Of a stretch of DNA of 27,974 bases, positions 16,107 through 24,194 are shown one piece after another. The notes below the pieces were generated by a model, which made no database searches, had not been told where the DNA came from, and saw only the letters and a list, made by a program, of their open reading frames with translations. The stretch is from CAZJOD01 sp964547525 (GTDB lineage Bacteria > Bacillota > Clostridia > JAAYHZ01). The translations under genes were made by a program, and so were the position numbers. The DNA is taken from assembly GCA_964547525.1 (NCBI GenBank), contig CAZJOD010000029.1, positions 1-27,974 on the forward strand. The letters are read 5' to 3'. Within the stretch, counting starts at the first letter, position 1, and every line of letters starts with the position of its first letter.

Positions 16107-16136
16107 ATTATAGCATACAAAAAACATTCAACGCAA
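16107..16136 (-). promoter_or_regulatory. Extended -10 promoter for egsA
   Basis: On the minus strand TGCTATAAT (16115-16107) is a perfect extended -10; TTGCGT (16136-16131) lies 18 bases upstream as a weak -35. Transcription would start about 20 bases before the egsA ribosome-binding site. Confidence 0.6.
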
Positions 16137-16229
16137 ATTGTTAAGCTCATGATTTTTTATAGTTAACAAGTATACAAGTATATCTTAGTATGGAATCAAC
16201 TATATAAGAAAATTGAAGATTTAAGAGGA

Positions 16230-16246
16230 TATATTAGTGTAATATA
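16230..16246. repeat. Inverted repeat in the egsA-marR intergenic region
   Basis: TATATTA and TAATATA are exact reverse complements around GTG. Its size and 3-base centre resemble the operator candidate at 16306-16326, so it could be a second regulator site, but it is AT-only in AT-rich DNA. Confidence 0.3.
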
Positions 16247-16278
16247 CTTAATCGGTTTTGAAACCCTTAAAATACTAT

Positions 16279-16307
16279 TTGCAATATTAAAATTTATACC
16301 ATATTAT
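16279..16307 (+). promoter_or_regulatory. Probable promoter for the marR-ABC operon
   Basis: TTGCAA (16279-16284) and TATTAT (16302-16307) are 17 bases apart. The -10 box touches the inverted repeat that follows, which fits a repressible promoter. Confidence 0.45.
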
Positions 16308-16326
16308 ATTTACTAATAGTAAATAT
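16306..16326. promoter_or_regulatory. Candidate MarR operator
   Basis: ATATTTACT (16306-16314) and AGTAAATAT (16318-16326) are exact 9-base reverse complements with the centre AAT. The site lies between the -10 box and the marR start, the usual place for an autorepressing MarR-family protein. Binding is inferred, not shown. Confidence 0.5.
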
Positions 16327-16352
16327 TATATACCATAAAGGAGTGAGACCTT

Positions 16353-16784
16353 ATGGAAGAGAAGTTTATGGAGCTCCACGAAATGTTTAAAAGCTTGGAG
16401 GCGGTTTATCGTGCAAAGGTTAAAGAAGTATTGGATCAGTTACAACTTAGCGGAGTTGAATACAGATTTTTAAAAAAATTACCTGAAAATGAAAGATTAA
16501 CAATATCGGAGATCTCACAGCGAATAGAGAAACACAATAGCAATACAACAGCTATTGTAGATAATCTTGAGAAAAAAGGATATATAAAAAGAGTCAACGA
16601 TACCAATGACAGACGCATTATCAGGATTGAATATACCGATGTCGGAAAAATGAACCGTATAAAAGTTCTAGATGAGTTTGCCAAGGGCATATGCAAATTT
16701 TTAAACGATGTTCCGGAAGATATTCTAAAGCAGTCCTATGTATGCATGAAATACTTCATTGACAAACTAGGTCCGACTGAGTAA
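16353..16784 (+). CDS. MarR-family transcriptional regulator
   Basis: A 143-residue winged-helix dimer-type repressor. The helix-turn-helix lies at about residues 48-75 (TISEISQRIEKHNSNTTAIVDNL) and the wing carries the family pattern NDTNDRRIIRIEYT at about 85-98. N- and C-terminal helices would form the dimer interface. AAAGGAG sits ten bases upstream of the ATG. It is the first gene of an operon with two ABC half-exporters, 24 bases before the first, which is the classic layout for a regulator relieved by the exported compound. A perfect palindrome before the gene suggests autoregulation. The ligand is unknown. Confidence 0.93.
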   Translation: MEEKFMELHEMFKSLEAVYRAKVKEVLDQLQLSGVEYRFLKKLPENERLTISEISQRIEKHNSNTTAIVDNLEKKGYIKRVNDTNDRRIIRIEYTDVGKMNRIKVLDEFAKGICKFLNDVPEDILKQSYVCMKYFIDKLGPTE

Positions 16785-16808
16785 AAGATAGGGGGATAAT
16801 CATAACAG

Positions 16809-18659
16809 ATGGAAACACAAACCAAAGCGACGGAAGGGGAAAGGATGCAGGCCGATCCTAAGATGAGTGAATTTAAAAATGCTAATGACAAATTGATTTT
16901 TCGATTTTTGAAAGCAAAGCATACCAGGTACATATTAGGTTTCTTGGTTTTTGCAATTATTAGTATATTAGAAATTATAACTCCTAGATTAACCGGAAAT
17001 ATTATTGACGAATTATACAATAATAATCCTGACATGAATATTGTAACAAAACTTTGTATTTTTATTTTCGCAGTAGCAGTTGCATTAATGATATTCAATT
17101 TTCTAGGAAGGGTGTTGATACTAGGAGCAGGTACATTATTTGACGCTTTAATCAGAAGAAAGCTATTTAGAAAATTACTTGAACTGTCAATGAAATTTTT
17201 TCATAATAAATCAACCGGAGATATTATGGCTTTGTCGATTAACGATTTGAATGCGGTTAACCAAGCTATGGGTCGTGGTGCTATGATGGTTTGTAATATG
17301 ATCATATTAGCAATAGCAAGTATTATAGTTATGGGTGAGACCATGAGTTATCGGTTGACATTTATGATATTCATACCGTTACCTTTATTAGTTTTTACTA
17401 TGTTTAAATTCGGTACCATAATAAATAAAAAATTCAGAAAAGTACAGGAGACATTCGGTAAAATGAGTGGCAAAGTTCAAGAGAACATCTCCGGTATCAG
17501 AGTGGTAAAATCATTTGTCAGGGAAGAATCGGAGTTAAAAAGTTTTCAGGAATACAGTGCAAAAAATTATAATGCTACTGTAGAAATGGCTTTTGTGCAC
17601 GGATTATTCATGCCTCTGATATCATTTATATCAGGTTCATGCTATTTGATCTTAATATATTTCGGAGGGCGTTCGGTTATTGTAGACCGTTCCATTTCAG
17701 TAGGCGATTTTGTTGCCGCCACAAGCTATATAGGAATGTTGATAAGACCTATGACATTGTTAGGACGGATTTTGGGTATGGTACAGCAAGGGAAAGCTTC
17801 ACTTGGCAGATTATATGGTCTTTTTAACGAAAAACCCGATATATATGACAATAAATATAATGATAAACCAGCTGATATAAAAGATAATAAACTAAAAGGA
17901 AAGATAGAATTTAAAAATTTAAGTTTTGAATATAACAGCAATACAGGCATGGTACTAAAAGATTTGAGCTTGGTCATAAACCCGGGAGAAACTGTAGCGT
18001 TTATGGGATCGGTAGGGTCCGGTAAAAGCACGATTTCCAACTTACTAATACGTTTGTTTGATACTCGTGAAAGAGGTCAAATATTAATAGACGATATAGA
18101 TATAGCCGACATTCCGTTAAAAACTTTACGTGCGAATATAGGTTATATTCCTCAGGACAACTTTCTTTTTTCAGACACTATAAGATATAACATCGGTTTT
18201 ACACCCGAGGATATCGAGGACGAAAAAATAGAGGAAGCGGCTAAGATAAGTGATATGTATGATTTTATAATGAGTTTACCGGAAGGCTTTGACACTATTT
18301 TAGGAGAAAAAGGAGTTAATTTGTCCGGTGGACAGAAACAAAGGTTATGTATAGCCAGAGCAGTAGTTAAAAATGCACCGGTTATGATCTTTGATGATTG
18401 TTTATCGGCAGTTGATATTGAAACTGAAAATAGAATTTTGTCATCACTGAAAAATGTTCAGAATAATCGAACATGTATTATTATAGCACACAGGATCTCA
18501 ACTGTAAAAGATGCGAATAAAATAGTAGTTCTACATAAAGGAAAAGTCGTGGAAATGGGTAGTCATAATGAGCTGCTGGAGAAACGTGGCTACTATTATA
18601 AAACATATCGTATACAATTATTAGAACAACAATATGGCGCAGGCACAAAGGAGGCATAA
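16809..18659 (+). CDS. ABC exporter half-transporter, degenerate-site subunit
   Basis: A 616-residue fused membrane-ATPase protein (type IV exporter fold). Six membrane helices span about residues 38-330; the ATPase domain follows with Walker A GSVGSGKST (400-408), Q-loop PQDNFLF, a canonical LSGGQ signature (505-509) and Walker B VMIFDD (525-530). The catalytic glutamate after the Walker B aspartate is replaced by aspartate (D530), as in the degenerate-site subunit of heterodimeric exporters such as TM287/288 and BmrC/BmrD. The start used is ATG at 16809 (GGGGG 13 bases before); a second in-frame ATG at 16845 sits closer to AGGGGA and would remove 12 residues. The substrate is unknown; a drug or peptide is typical of MarR-linked pairs. 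Confidence 0.94.
   Translation: METQTKATEGERMQADPKMSEFKNANDKLIFRFLKAKHTRYILGFLVFAIISILEIITPRLTGNIIDELYNNNPDMNIVTKLCIFIFAVAVALMIFNFLGRVLILGAGTLFDALIRRKLFRKLLELSMKFFHNKSTGDIMALSINDLNAVNQAMGRGAMMVCNMIILAIASIIVMGETMSYRLTFMIFIPLPLLVFTMFKFGTIINKKFRKVQETFGKMSGKVQENISGIRVVKSFVREESELKSFQEYSAKNYNATVEMAFVHGLFMPLISFISGSCYLILIYFGGRSVIVDRSISVGDFVAATSYIGMLIRPMTLLGRILGMVQQGKASLGRLYGLFNEKPDIYDNKYNDKPADIKDNKLKGKIEFKNLSFEYNSNTGMVLKDLSLVINPGETVAFMGSVGSGKSTISNLLIRLFDTRERGQILIDDIDIADIPLKTLRANIGYIPQDNFLFSDTIRYNIGFTPEDIEDEKIEEAAKISDMYDFIMSLPEGFDTILGEKGVNLSGGQKQRLCIARAVVKNAPVMIFDDCLSAVDIETENRILSSLKNVQNNRTCIIIAHRISTVKDANKIVVLHKGKVVEMGSHNELLEKRGYYYKTYRIQLLEQQYGAGTKEA
18647..18654 (+). promoter_or_regulatory. Ribosome-binding site fixing the start of the second ABC gene
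   Basis: AAAGGAGG is a near-perfect site six bases before ATG at 18661. The frame is open to an earlier ATG at 18634, but that one lies within the preceding gene and has no such site. Confidence 0.85.
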
Positions 18660-18660
18660 A

Positions 18661-20487
18661 ATGAGTCAAAAAAATTTTACAAAGTATATGAATTTCGGCA
18701 AAAACGACAAAGATCAAAAAAAGATTAAACTGAATAAAGACTCTTTTAAAAATGTCATTTCTTTCGCCCTACCATACAAGTATTGGTTCTTGTTAGCTTT
18801 CTTTTTAATTCTTTGCATATCGGTTGCCGATATATTACAACCCTATGTTTTAAAAATGGTAATAGACGATAATATTGCAAAAGCCGCAAATCAACAGATA
18901 CCCGTTGATACAGCCGTTTCTAACTTAATGATACTGGCATTGATTTACGGTGGGTTATCATTAATACATTTTGTATTCGGTTTTTTTCAAGAATATTTGC
19001 TTCAAAAAACAGGTGGAAAAATTATTATGCAGTTACGTAATAAAATGTTCGATCATGTGCAAAGACTGTCATTTACATATTTTGATAGAACGCCGGTGGG
19101 TACAATCGTAACTAGAATTTGCAATGATACAAATGCAATTAGTGAATTTTATACCGGCGTACTTATAAACTTTTTTAAGGACTTTTTTGTCATGATCGGT
19201 ATATTGGCAATGATGTTCTATATGAATGTTAAGCTTACTTTAATCACAATAGCCGTATTACCTCTAATTATTTTTGCATCGGTTACATTTAGAATGAAAG
19301 CAAGAAGAGCGTTTTTTCAAATACGAACAAAGTTAGCGGCTATTAATGCATTTTTAGCTGAACATATTGCCGGTATAAAAATAATACAAGCGTTTAATAT
19401 GGAAGAGAAAAAAGAAAAGGAATTTGATTACATAAACAATGATTATTACAAAGCTAATTTAAGCAGAGTAAAAATATTTGGTATTTTCAGACCTTTTATG
19501 GACGTTGTTAAGTCTTTTTCATTAGCTTTGGTTATATATTTCGGTGCAAGAGAAGTTATAGGCGTATCATTGGAAGTTGGTATCTTATATGCATTTATCA
19601 ACTATATAGGTAAGTTTTTTCAACCTATTATGAATCTGACCGAAATGTTTAATACTACTCAATCAGCTGTTGTTGCAGCGGATCGTATCTCAACTGTATT
19701 TTCTGTAAAGCCGGAAACCGATGTTAAGGTACCTGAACCTAAAATAACACCTGAGAGCTGTAAAGGAAAAATTGAATTTGATCATGTATGGTTTGCATAT
19801 GTGGATGATCTATGGGTATTAAAGGATGTTTCCTTTACTGTTGAACCCGGTAAAAATGCTGCTATCGTAGGTATGACAGGAGCCGGTAAAACCAGTATTA
19901 TCAGTTTATTATGTGGCTTCTATGAAATACAAAAAGGTGCCATTCGTATAGATGGTGTTGATATAAAAGATATGTCAAAACAGGAATTGAGAAATTTAGT
20001 GGGTATGGTTCGGCAGGATGTATTTATGTTCTCCGGTAATATCAAACATAATATTGATTTAAACAATGAAAACATTACAATGGAACATGTTATCGAAGCG
20101 GCAAAAATGACTAATGCACATGAATTTATAAAAGATTTACCGGGACAATATGAGTATATATTAAATGAAAGCGGATCTGTTTTGTCTGAAGGGCAAAGGC
20201 AATTAATTTCATTTGCTCGTGCTATAGTAACAGACCCTAGAATACTAGTGCTTGATGAAGCTACTTCCAATATAGACAGTGAAACAGAGCGGCTGATTCA
20301 AGATGCTTTAGTTAAGCTTATGAAAAATAGAACTTCGATTTCTATCGCTCACAGGTTATCAACAATACAAAATTCTGACAAAATAATAGTTTTAAATAAC
20401 GGTATTATAATAGAAGAAGGTTCGCACGATGAACTGTTTGAAAAAGGCGGATTATACTACGATCTTTATCAATTACAATTTGAATGA
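18661..20487 (+). CDS. ABC exporter half-transporter, catalytic-site subunit
   Basis: A 608-residue half-exporter counted from ATG 18661, one base after the stop of its partner gene. Six membrane helices span about residues 35-325. The ATPase domain has Walker A GMTGAGKTS (404-412) and an intact Walker B/catalytic pair LVLDE (D532, E533), but its signature reads LSEGQ (508-512) instead of LSGGQ. In a heterodimer its Walker motifs would pair with the canonical LSGGQ of the partner (active site), while its altered signature faces the partner's D530 (degenerate site). This reciprocal pattern strongly supports a heterodimeric multidrug-type exporter. A hairpin terminator follows ten bases after the stop. 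Confidence 0.95.
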   Translation: MSQKNFTKYMNFGKNDKDQKKIKLNKDSFKNVISFALPYKYWFLLAFFLILCISVADILQPYVLKMVIDDNIAKAANQQIPVDTAVSNLMILALIYGGLSLIHFVFGFFQEYLLQKTGGKIIMQLRNKMFDHVQRLSFTYFDRTPVGTIVTRICNDTNAISEFYTGVLINFFKDFFVMIGILAMMFYMNVKLTLITIAVLPLIIFASVTFRMKARRAFFQIRTKLAAINAFLAEHIAGIKIIQAFNMEEKKEKEFDYINNDYYKANLSRVKIFGIFRPFMDVVKSFSLALVIYFGAREVIGVSLEVGILYAFINYIGKFFQPIMNLTEMFNTTQSAVVAADRISTVFSVKPETDVKVPEPKITPESCKGKIEFDHVWFAYVDDLWVLKDVSFTVEPGKNAAIVGMTGAGKTSIISLLCGFYEIQKGAIRIDGVDIKDMSKQELRNLVGMVRQDVFMFSGNIKHNIDLNNENITMEHVIEAAKMTNAHEFIKDLPGQYEYILNESGSVLSEGQRQLISFARAIVTDPRILVLDEATSNIDSETERLIQDALVKLMKNRTSISIAHRLSTIQNSDKIIVLNNGIIIEEGSHDELFEKGGLYYDLYQLQFE

Positions 20488-20496
20488 CAAAAATAT

Positions 20497-20527
20497 ATAA
20501 AGAGGGGAAAAGTATACCCCTCTTTAT
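20497..20527 (+). terminator. Hairpin terminator after the marR-ABC operon
   Basis: ATAAAGAGGGG (20497-20507) pairs perfectly over 11 bases with CCCCTCTTTAT (20517-20527) around a nine-base loop. The stem contains a run of four G:C pairs followed by a T-rich 3' arm and CTTTA. It is the clearest terminator in the window. Confidence 0.7.
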
Positions 20528-20564
20528 CTTTACCTGTATATTACATTTATAATATTTGTTCTCA

Positions 20565-20593
20565 TTGACATATTCGATGAAAACCTATATAAT
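20565..20593 (+). promoter_or_regulatory. Perfect-consensus sigma-A promoter before the lipoprotein gene
   Basis: TTGACA (20565-20570) and TATAAT (20588-20593) are separated by exactly 17 bases, with no mismatch in either box. Such a strong promoter usually needs repression; a palindrome overlaps its -10 box. The predicted leader to the next start codon is about 130 bases. Confidence 0.8.
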
Positions 20594-20617
20594 TAAACTG
20601 ACCGGTCGGTTTAGTTA
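20590..20617. promoter_or_regulatory. TetR-type operator palindrome
   Basis: A 28-bp palindrome centred between 20603 and 20604: 12 of 14 positions in each arm are complementary, with core ACTGACC/GGTCGGT. The GC-rich ACCGGTCGGT core flanked by AT arms is typical of TetR/AcrR-family operators. It covers the -10 box and the predicted transcription start, so a bound repressor would block the promoter. No TetR gene is in the window. Confidence 0.65.
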
Positions 20618-20731
20618 TATCTATATTTTTTGAAGGGACACCTGTTTTTAAAAGAAAAACTAAATTATATATACAAAATTTAATTACGGATATATAATTA
20701 ATAAAAATCACTACGGAGACATACATTATTT

Positions 20732-22279
20732 ATGAGAAAATATTTTATTTTATTTACAGTTCTTATTATTATTTTTTTATCCGCATGTAAATCCATTCTA
20801 ATCTTCAGGTATAATGACGATGATAAACTAAAGCATTTAAAATACGATGAAGTAAAGTTTCTTGTTTCGGAATCTTTTATTCGTGGAGGATTTTCCGAAT
20901 ATAGGGATCAAATCGTTGAAGAATTCCAAAAATTGGCTCTTGAAAAGACAAATACAAACGTGCGGTTGGTATTTGCAGAAGAAACTGTATATGCTGAAGT
21001 ATTACAACTAAGAATAAATACAGGGTTGGATTTTGATATGTTTTTAGGTTTCGAAGTAATGCAATCGGATAGAATGTTAGCCGGAATGTTTAAAACTTCA
21101 GAATATTGGATAAACAAAGGTTATGCATTAGATTTGACTGATCGAATCAGTGATTATGAAAACCTTAACAATCGTTTTGAAAGATATCCCATATTAAGGG
21201 AATTGGGTACATATAACGGCAGGTTGTATGCATTACCATCCGGTATCCAGAAATCCGACAGACCGTATATTCTGGTGCGGGACGATTTGTGGGAGCAATT
21301 CGGTTCTGACAAGAACATAGAAACACTAGAAGATATATATACATTCATGATAAATGTTAATAATAGTCATAATGAGCCTTTTTATGTAAAAACTCTTTTT
21401 AATCTATATGATTTCATTGAAATTTTTGCTCGAGAGTCAGGATATTACATGTTGCCCGGCGCTTATGTAGCAAAAATTACCGATACTGAAATACAACCGA
21501 TTCCGATTGAAACCACCGATATTTTAGATAAAGCCTGTGATTATTATATGCGTATGGATAAAAATTCTATATTGTTAGAATTAGATGAGTCCACTGAAGT
21601 ATCAACGATTTTATCCGGCACAAAAACTGCAATATACTTAAGCGGCAATCCCGAAGAATATCATTATGAAACCGCCGGCAACCTGCCTTATCAATATACA
21701 TTTCAATCAATGTATCCTCAAATAGGTTTCGATATAAAAGTACCAAGTGAAGTTAATCTTATGATTTATAAGGAATCAAAAAGCTCCGACAGGGCTTTGA
21801 CAATTTTAGATTGGCTTGGGACATCCAACCAAGCTTATGATCTTTTAGCCTATGGTATTGAAAAAATCAATTACAAATATGCAAACAAGCAATTTATTTT
21901 TGATAATACTACCGTCCCGGCTTTAGGCTGGATGCAAAGGATCAACGGTTATCCAGAATTGGAAAAGAATTTTTCAACCGATAAAACCGATTATAATCGA
22001 GTAATAATTGCAAATCTAGAGAAAGCATACATAAATCCACTTAATATGTTACTACTATGCAACCAAAGTAATATGACCAAATATCTTGATCAAACCAGAT
22101 TAAATGCAAGCCTTTTCGGAAGCAGAACAAATATCGTTTCCGGTTATGTAAAGATCGCTTCAAGAAGTCAACCGTTAGATGTAGAGAGCTTCAAAAAAAG
22201 TTTATCACAACAGGATAACAAATTAATCGAACAAACTTTGAATTCAATAATGGAAGCTTTGAAGAATAACGTGCAATAA
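20732..22279 (+). CDS. Extracellular solute-binding lipoprotein (orphan, family 1-like)
   Basis: A 515-residue exported lipoprotein: hydrophobic signal peptide and lipobox LSAC with the lipidated cysteine C19. The mature part resembles the large, sugar-type (family 1) solute-binding proteins of ABC importers in length and pattern, with an N-terminal lobe containing FDMFLGFEVMQSDRML and a region YALPSGIQKSDRPYILVRDDLWEQ split around residues 160-190 typical of these proteins in Clostridia. No permease or ATPase gene is adjacent, so it is an orphan: it may serve transporters elsewhere or be a sensor. The upstream region has a perfect promoter and a TetR-type palindrome, which is unusual for such genes. 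A weak GGAGA lies before the ATG. The ligand is unknown. Confidence 0.8.
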   Translation: MRKYFILFTVLIIIFLSACKSILIFRYNDDDKLKHLKYDEVKFLVSESFIRGGFSEYRDQIVEEFQKLALEKTNTNVRLVFAEETVYAEVLQLRINTGLDFDMFLGFEVMQSDRMLAGMFKTSEYWINKGYALDLTDRISDYENLNNRFERYPILRELGTYNGRLYALPSGIQKSDRPYILVRDDLWEQFGSDKNIETLEDIYTFMINVNNSHNEPFYVKTLFNLYDFIEIFARESGYYMLPGAYVAKITDTEIQPIPIETTDILDKACDYYMRMDKNSILLELDESTEVSTILSGTKTAIYLSGNPEEYHYETAGNLPYQYTFQSMYPQIGFDIKVPSEVNLMIYKESKSSDRALTILDWLGTSNQAYDLLAYGIEKINYKYANKQFIFDNTTVPALGWMQRINGYPELEKNFSTDKTDYNRVIIANLEKAYINPLNMLLLCNQSNMTKYLDQTRLNASLFGSRTNIVSGYVKIASRSQPLDVESFKKSLSQQDNKLIEQTLNSIMEALKNNVQ

Positions 22280-22299
22280 TAAATAGACTTTGACAATTA

Positions 22300-23115
22300 T
22301 TAAAGACTGTTACTATCTTCTAAGTTAATATATTTGTTATTGTCTTTGGCATATCGTTTAATGGCATTATATCCGTATAAAAATCCGGATAGAATAAAAA
22401 TCCAGTCCCAATATATAACCGAAACATTTGTTAAAGACAATAACGACCCTATTAAAACAGGCAATGTAATTGAATAACAGCTAACTCTGAAAATACTTTT
22501 ACGGTCTAAATCTATACGCTTGATCATTGCATAAATAATACACATTATATATATAAAATAACATGCTATAAATTTAACACCTATTCCGAAAATAAGCATA
22601 TATACGGTTAGAGCCGGTATCATCCAAATAAAAAGCGAACCAAATCCTTTCATTATACTATCTTTTGTAAATTTAAACATTGAAAGATTATTCAAGTCAA
22701 TTATGTGACTTGCCGAACCTGTTTTTTGCATTAATTGTGTCTCTGTTAATAAAATGGCTATCTCATAATAATCCATATCACTCTTTCGATATTCACCTAC
22801 GGGATCTAATACAACAATAAGTTTAGCCTTTTTATCATCCATCACTACATGGTATTGATCGGATTCCATATGAAATTTACCGTTAGAAATTTCAAAATAC
22901 GGTAATTCATCAATATTTTCAAACAGGGTATTTGTTGTATTCCTATAACTAATTAAATTCGGAATCATACCTATTAAAAAAAACACGGCACTAATAAATA
23001 TCAAGTATCTAACAGCTCTTCCGGTTTTCCCGTATATAAAATTTTTATAGTACTTTATATCTGTTATACTCTTATAAAACACAACAAAAACATTGCTATC
23101 CTCAAAAATCTGCAT
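22300..23115 (-). CDS. DUF1189 family membrane protein
   Basis: A 271-residue integral membrane protein. The N-terminal FYKSITDIKYYKNF followed by a first membrane segment (about 36-55) is the DUF1189 hallmark; an extracytoplasmic domain of about 100 residues (56-155) is followed by four membrane segments (about 162-185, 187-205, 215-235, 238-256). Family function is unknown. It is convergent with the solute-binding lipoprotein gene (20 bases between stops), and DUF1189 proteins in Clostridia are sometimes found near maltose-type importer parts, so a link to sugar uptake is possible but not shown. GAAAGG lies 11 bases before the ATG. Confidence 0.75.
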   Translation of the reverse strand: MQIFEDSNVFVVFYKSITDIKYYKNFIYGKTGRAVRYLIFISAVFFLIGMIPNLISYRNTTNTLFENIDELPYFEISNGKFHMESDQYHVVMDDKKAKLIVVLDPVGEYRKSDMDYYEIAILLTETQLMQKTGSASHIIDLNNLSMFKFTKDSIMKGFGSLFIWMIPALTVYMLIFGIGVKFIACYFIYIMCIIYAMIKRIDLDRKSIFRVSCYSITLPVLIGSLLSLTNVSVIYWDWIFILSGFLYGYNAIKRYAKDNNKYINLEDSNSL

Positions 23116-23201
23116 ATTTATATTTACCTTTCATTTCTTATATAATTCTCTTTCCGGTTCAACATCAATAACAAACAGCTTACAGATTCGACTTATTAAC
23201 C

Positions 23202-23231
23202 ATTATACAATAATAAGCTAAAATAATACAA
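23202..23231 (-). promoter_or_regulatory. Probable promoter for the DUF1189 gene
   Basis: On the minus strand TTGTAT (23231-23226) and TATAAT (23207-23202) are 18 bases apart, about 85 bases before the start codon. Confidence 0.45.
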
Positions 23232-23335
23232 TAAACCACATTATACTTAACAAATAGTTCAATATTTTACTACAAAAAATACATTAACAATGAAATATAA
23301 AAATATAAAAATACATATTTTATATATATCTAAAA

Positions 23336-23364
23336 TTGCATGGAAGCTTTTATAATGGTATAAT
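23336..23364 (+). promoter_or_regulatory. Promoter for the esterase-uvrB unit
   Basis: TTGCAT (23336-23341) and a perfect TATAAT (23359-23364) are 17 bases apart, 38 bases before the start codon. An imperfect inverted repeat (TTTTAT..GGT / ACC.ATAAAA, 23348-23376) surrounds the -10 box. No LexA-type GAAC-N4-GTTC box is visible. Confidence 0.55.
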
Positions 23365-23401
23365 TTAACCATAAAATATGTAAATTGACCGGAGGATCAT
23401 T

Positions 23402-24190
23402 ATGATTAGAATATGGGATAACATACCGGGCTATAGAGCTGATATAGGAGATTTTGAGCCGACAATCACACCTTATGTCTTAAAAGACGGTTTATATCAT
23501 AGTGCCGTATTAATATGTCCGGGAGGAGGATATGCCGGAAGAGCTTACCATGAGGGTGAGCCTATAGCAGGATGGCTGAATTCTTTGGGTATAAACGCTT
23601 TTGTATTAAATTACAGAGTTGCTCCATATAGATATCCATACCCTCAAATGGATGCTGCCGGAGCAATACGGCTAATACGCAAGAACTGTGACGAATATAA
23701 AATATTTTCCGATAAAGTAGGGATTTTAGGTTTTTCTGCAGGTGGGCATTTGGCTGCTTTTACTGCTGTAAACAACAAACTTGATGTCTTAACCGTTGAT
23801 GATGATAAATGTAAATTACCATATAGACCGGATTTTTTCATACTTGGATATCCCGTGATTACAATGAATGATTATACTCATAACGGTTCTAGACTTAATT
23901 TATTGGGAAATGATCCCGATCCGGAATTACTTCGTTTATGTTCGATTGAGCTTAATGTTAATGAAAACACACCTCCCGCATTTATATGGCATACTGCCGA
24001 CGACGCAAGCGTACACGTAAATAACAGCTTGTATTTGGCCGCTGCGTTAACTAAATGCAAAATACCTTATGAACTTCATATTTTGCAATCCGGCAGACAC
24101 GGATTGGGAATAAAATATGAAGTTCCGGATGTTCGCATTTGGATGAATTTATGTGAAAAATGGCTTATAAGAAATAATATAACAGGATAA
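23402..24190 (+). CDS. Alpha/beta hydrolase, acetyl esterase/xylanase-associated esterase type
   Basis: A 262-residue cytoplasmic (no signal peptide) serine esterase. The oxyanion-hole stretch ICPGGGY (38-44) and NYRVAP (70-75) precede the nucleophile elbow G110-F-S112-A-G. The probable acid is D200 or D201 (WHTADDASVHV) and the base is H233 (SGRHGLG), completing the triad. This layout matches the BD-FAE/acetyl-xylan esterase-like branch, which removes acetyl or feruloyl groups from sugars and oligosaccharides. GGAGGA precedes the ATG. The gene ends four bases before uvrB and probably shares its transcript, an odd pairing. The DUF4432 gene after uvrB is also sugar-related. The exact ester substrate is unknown. 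Confidence 0.9.
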   Translation: MIRIWDNIPGYRADIGDFEPTITPYVLKDGLYHSAVLICPGGGYAGRAYHEGEPIAGWLNSLGINAFVLNYRVAPYRYPYPQMDAAGAIRLIRKNCDEYKIFSDKVGILGFSAGGHLAAFTAVNNKLDVLTVDDDKCKLPYRPDFFILGYPVITMNDYTHNGSRLNLLGNDPDPELLRLCSIELNVNENTPPAFIWHTADDASVHVNNSLYLAAALTKCKIPYELHILQSGRHGLGIKYEVPDVRIWMNLCEKWLIRNNITG

Positions 24191-24194
24191 TAAT

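Noticed and set aside
20630..20690. A 13-codon leader peptide starting at CTG after GAAGGGA in the lipoprotein leader
   Set aside because: CTG is a rare start, the frame is very short and shows no regulatory codon run.
23260..23401. LexA (GAAC-N4-GTTC) box for SOS control of uvrB
   Set aside because: No such box occurs in the promoter region of the esterase-uvrB unit or just before uvrB.
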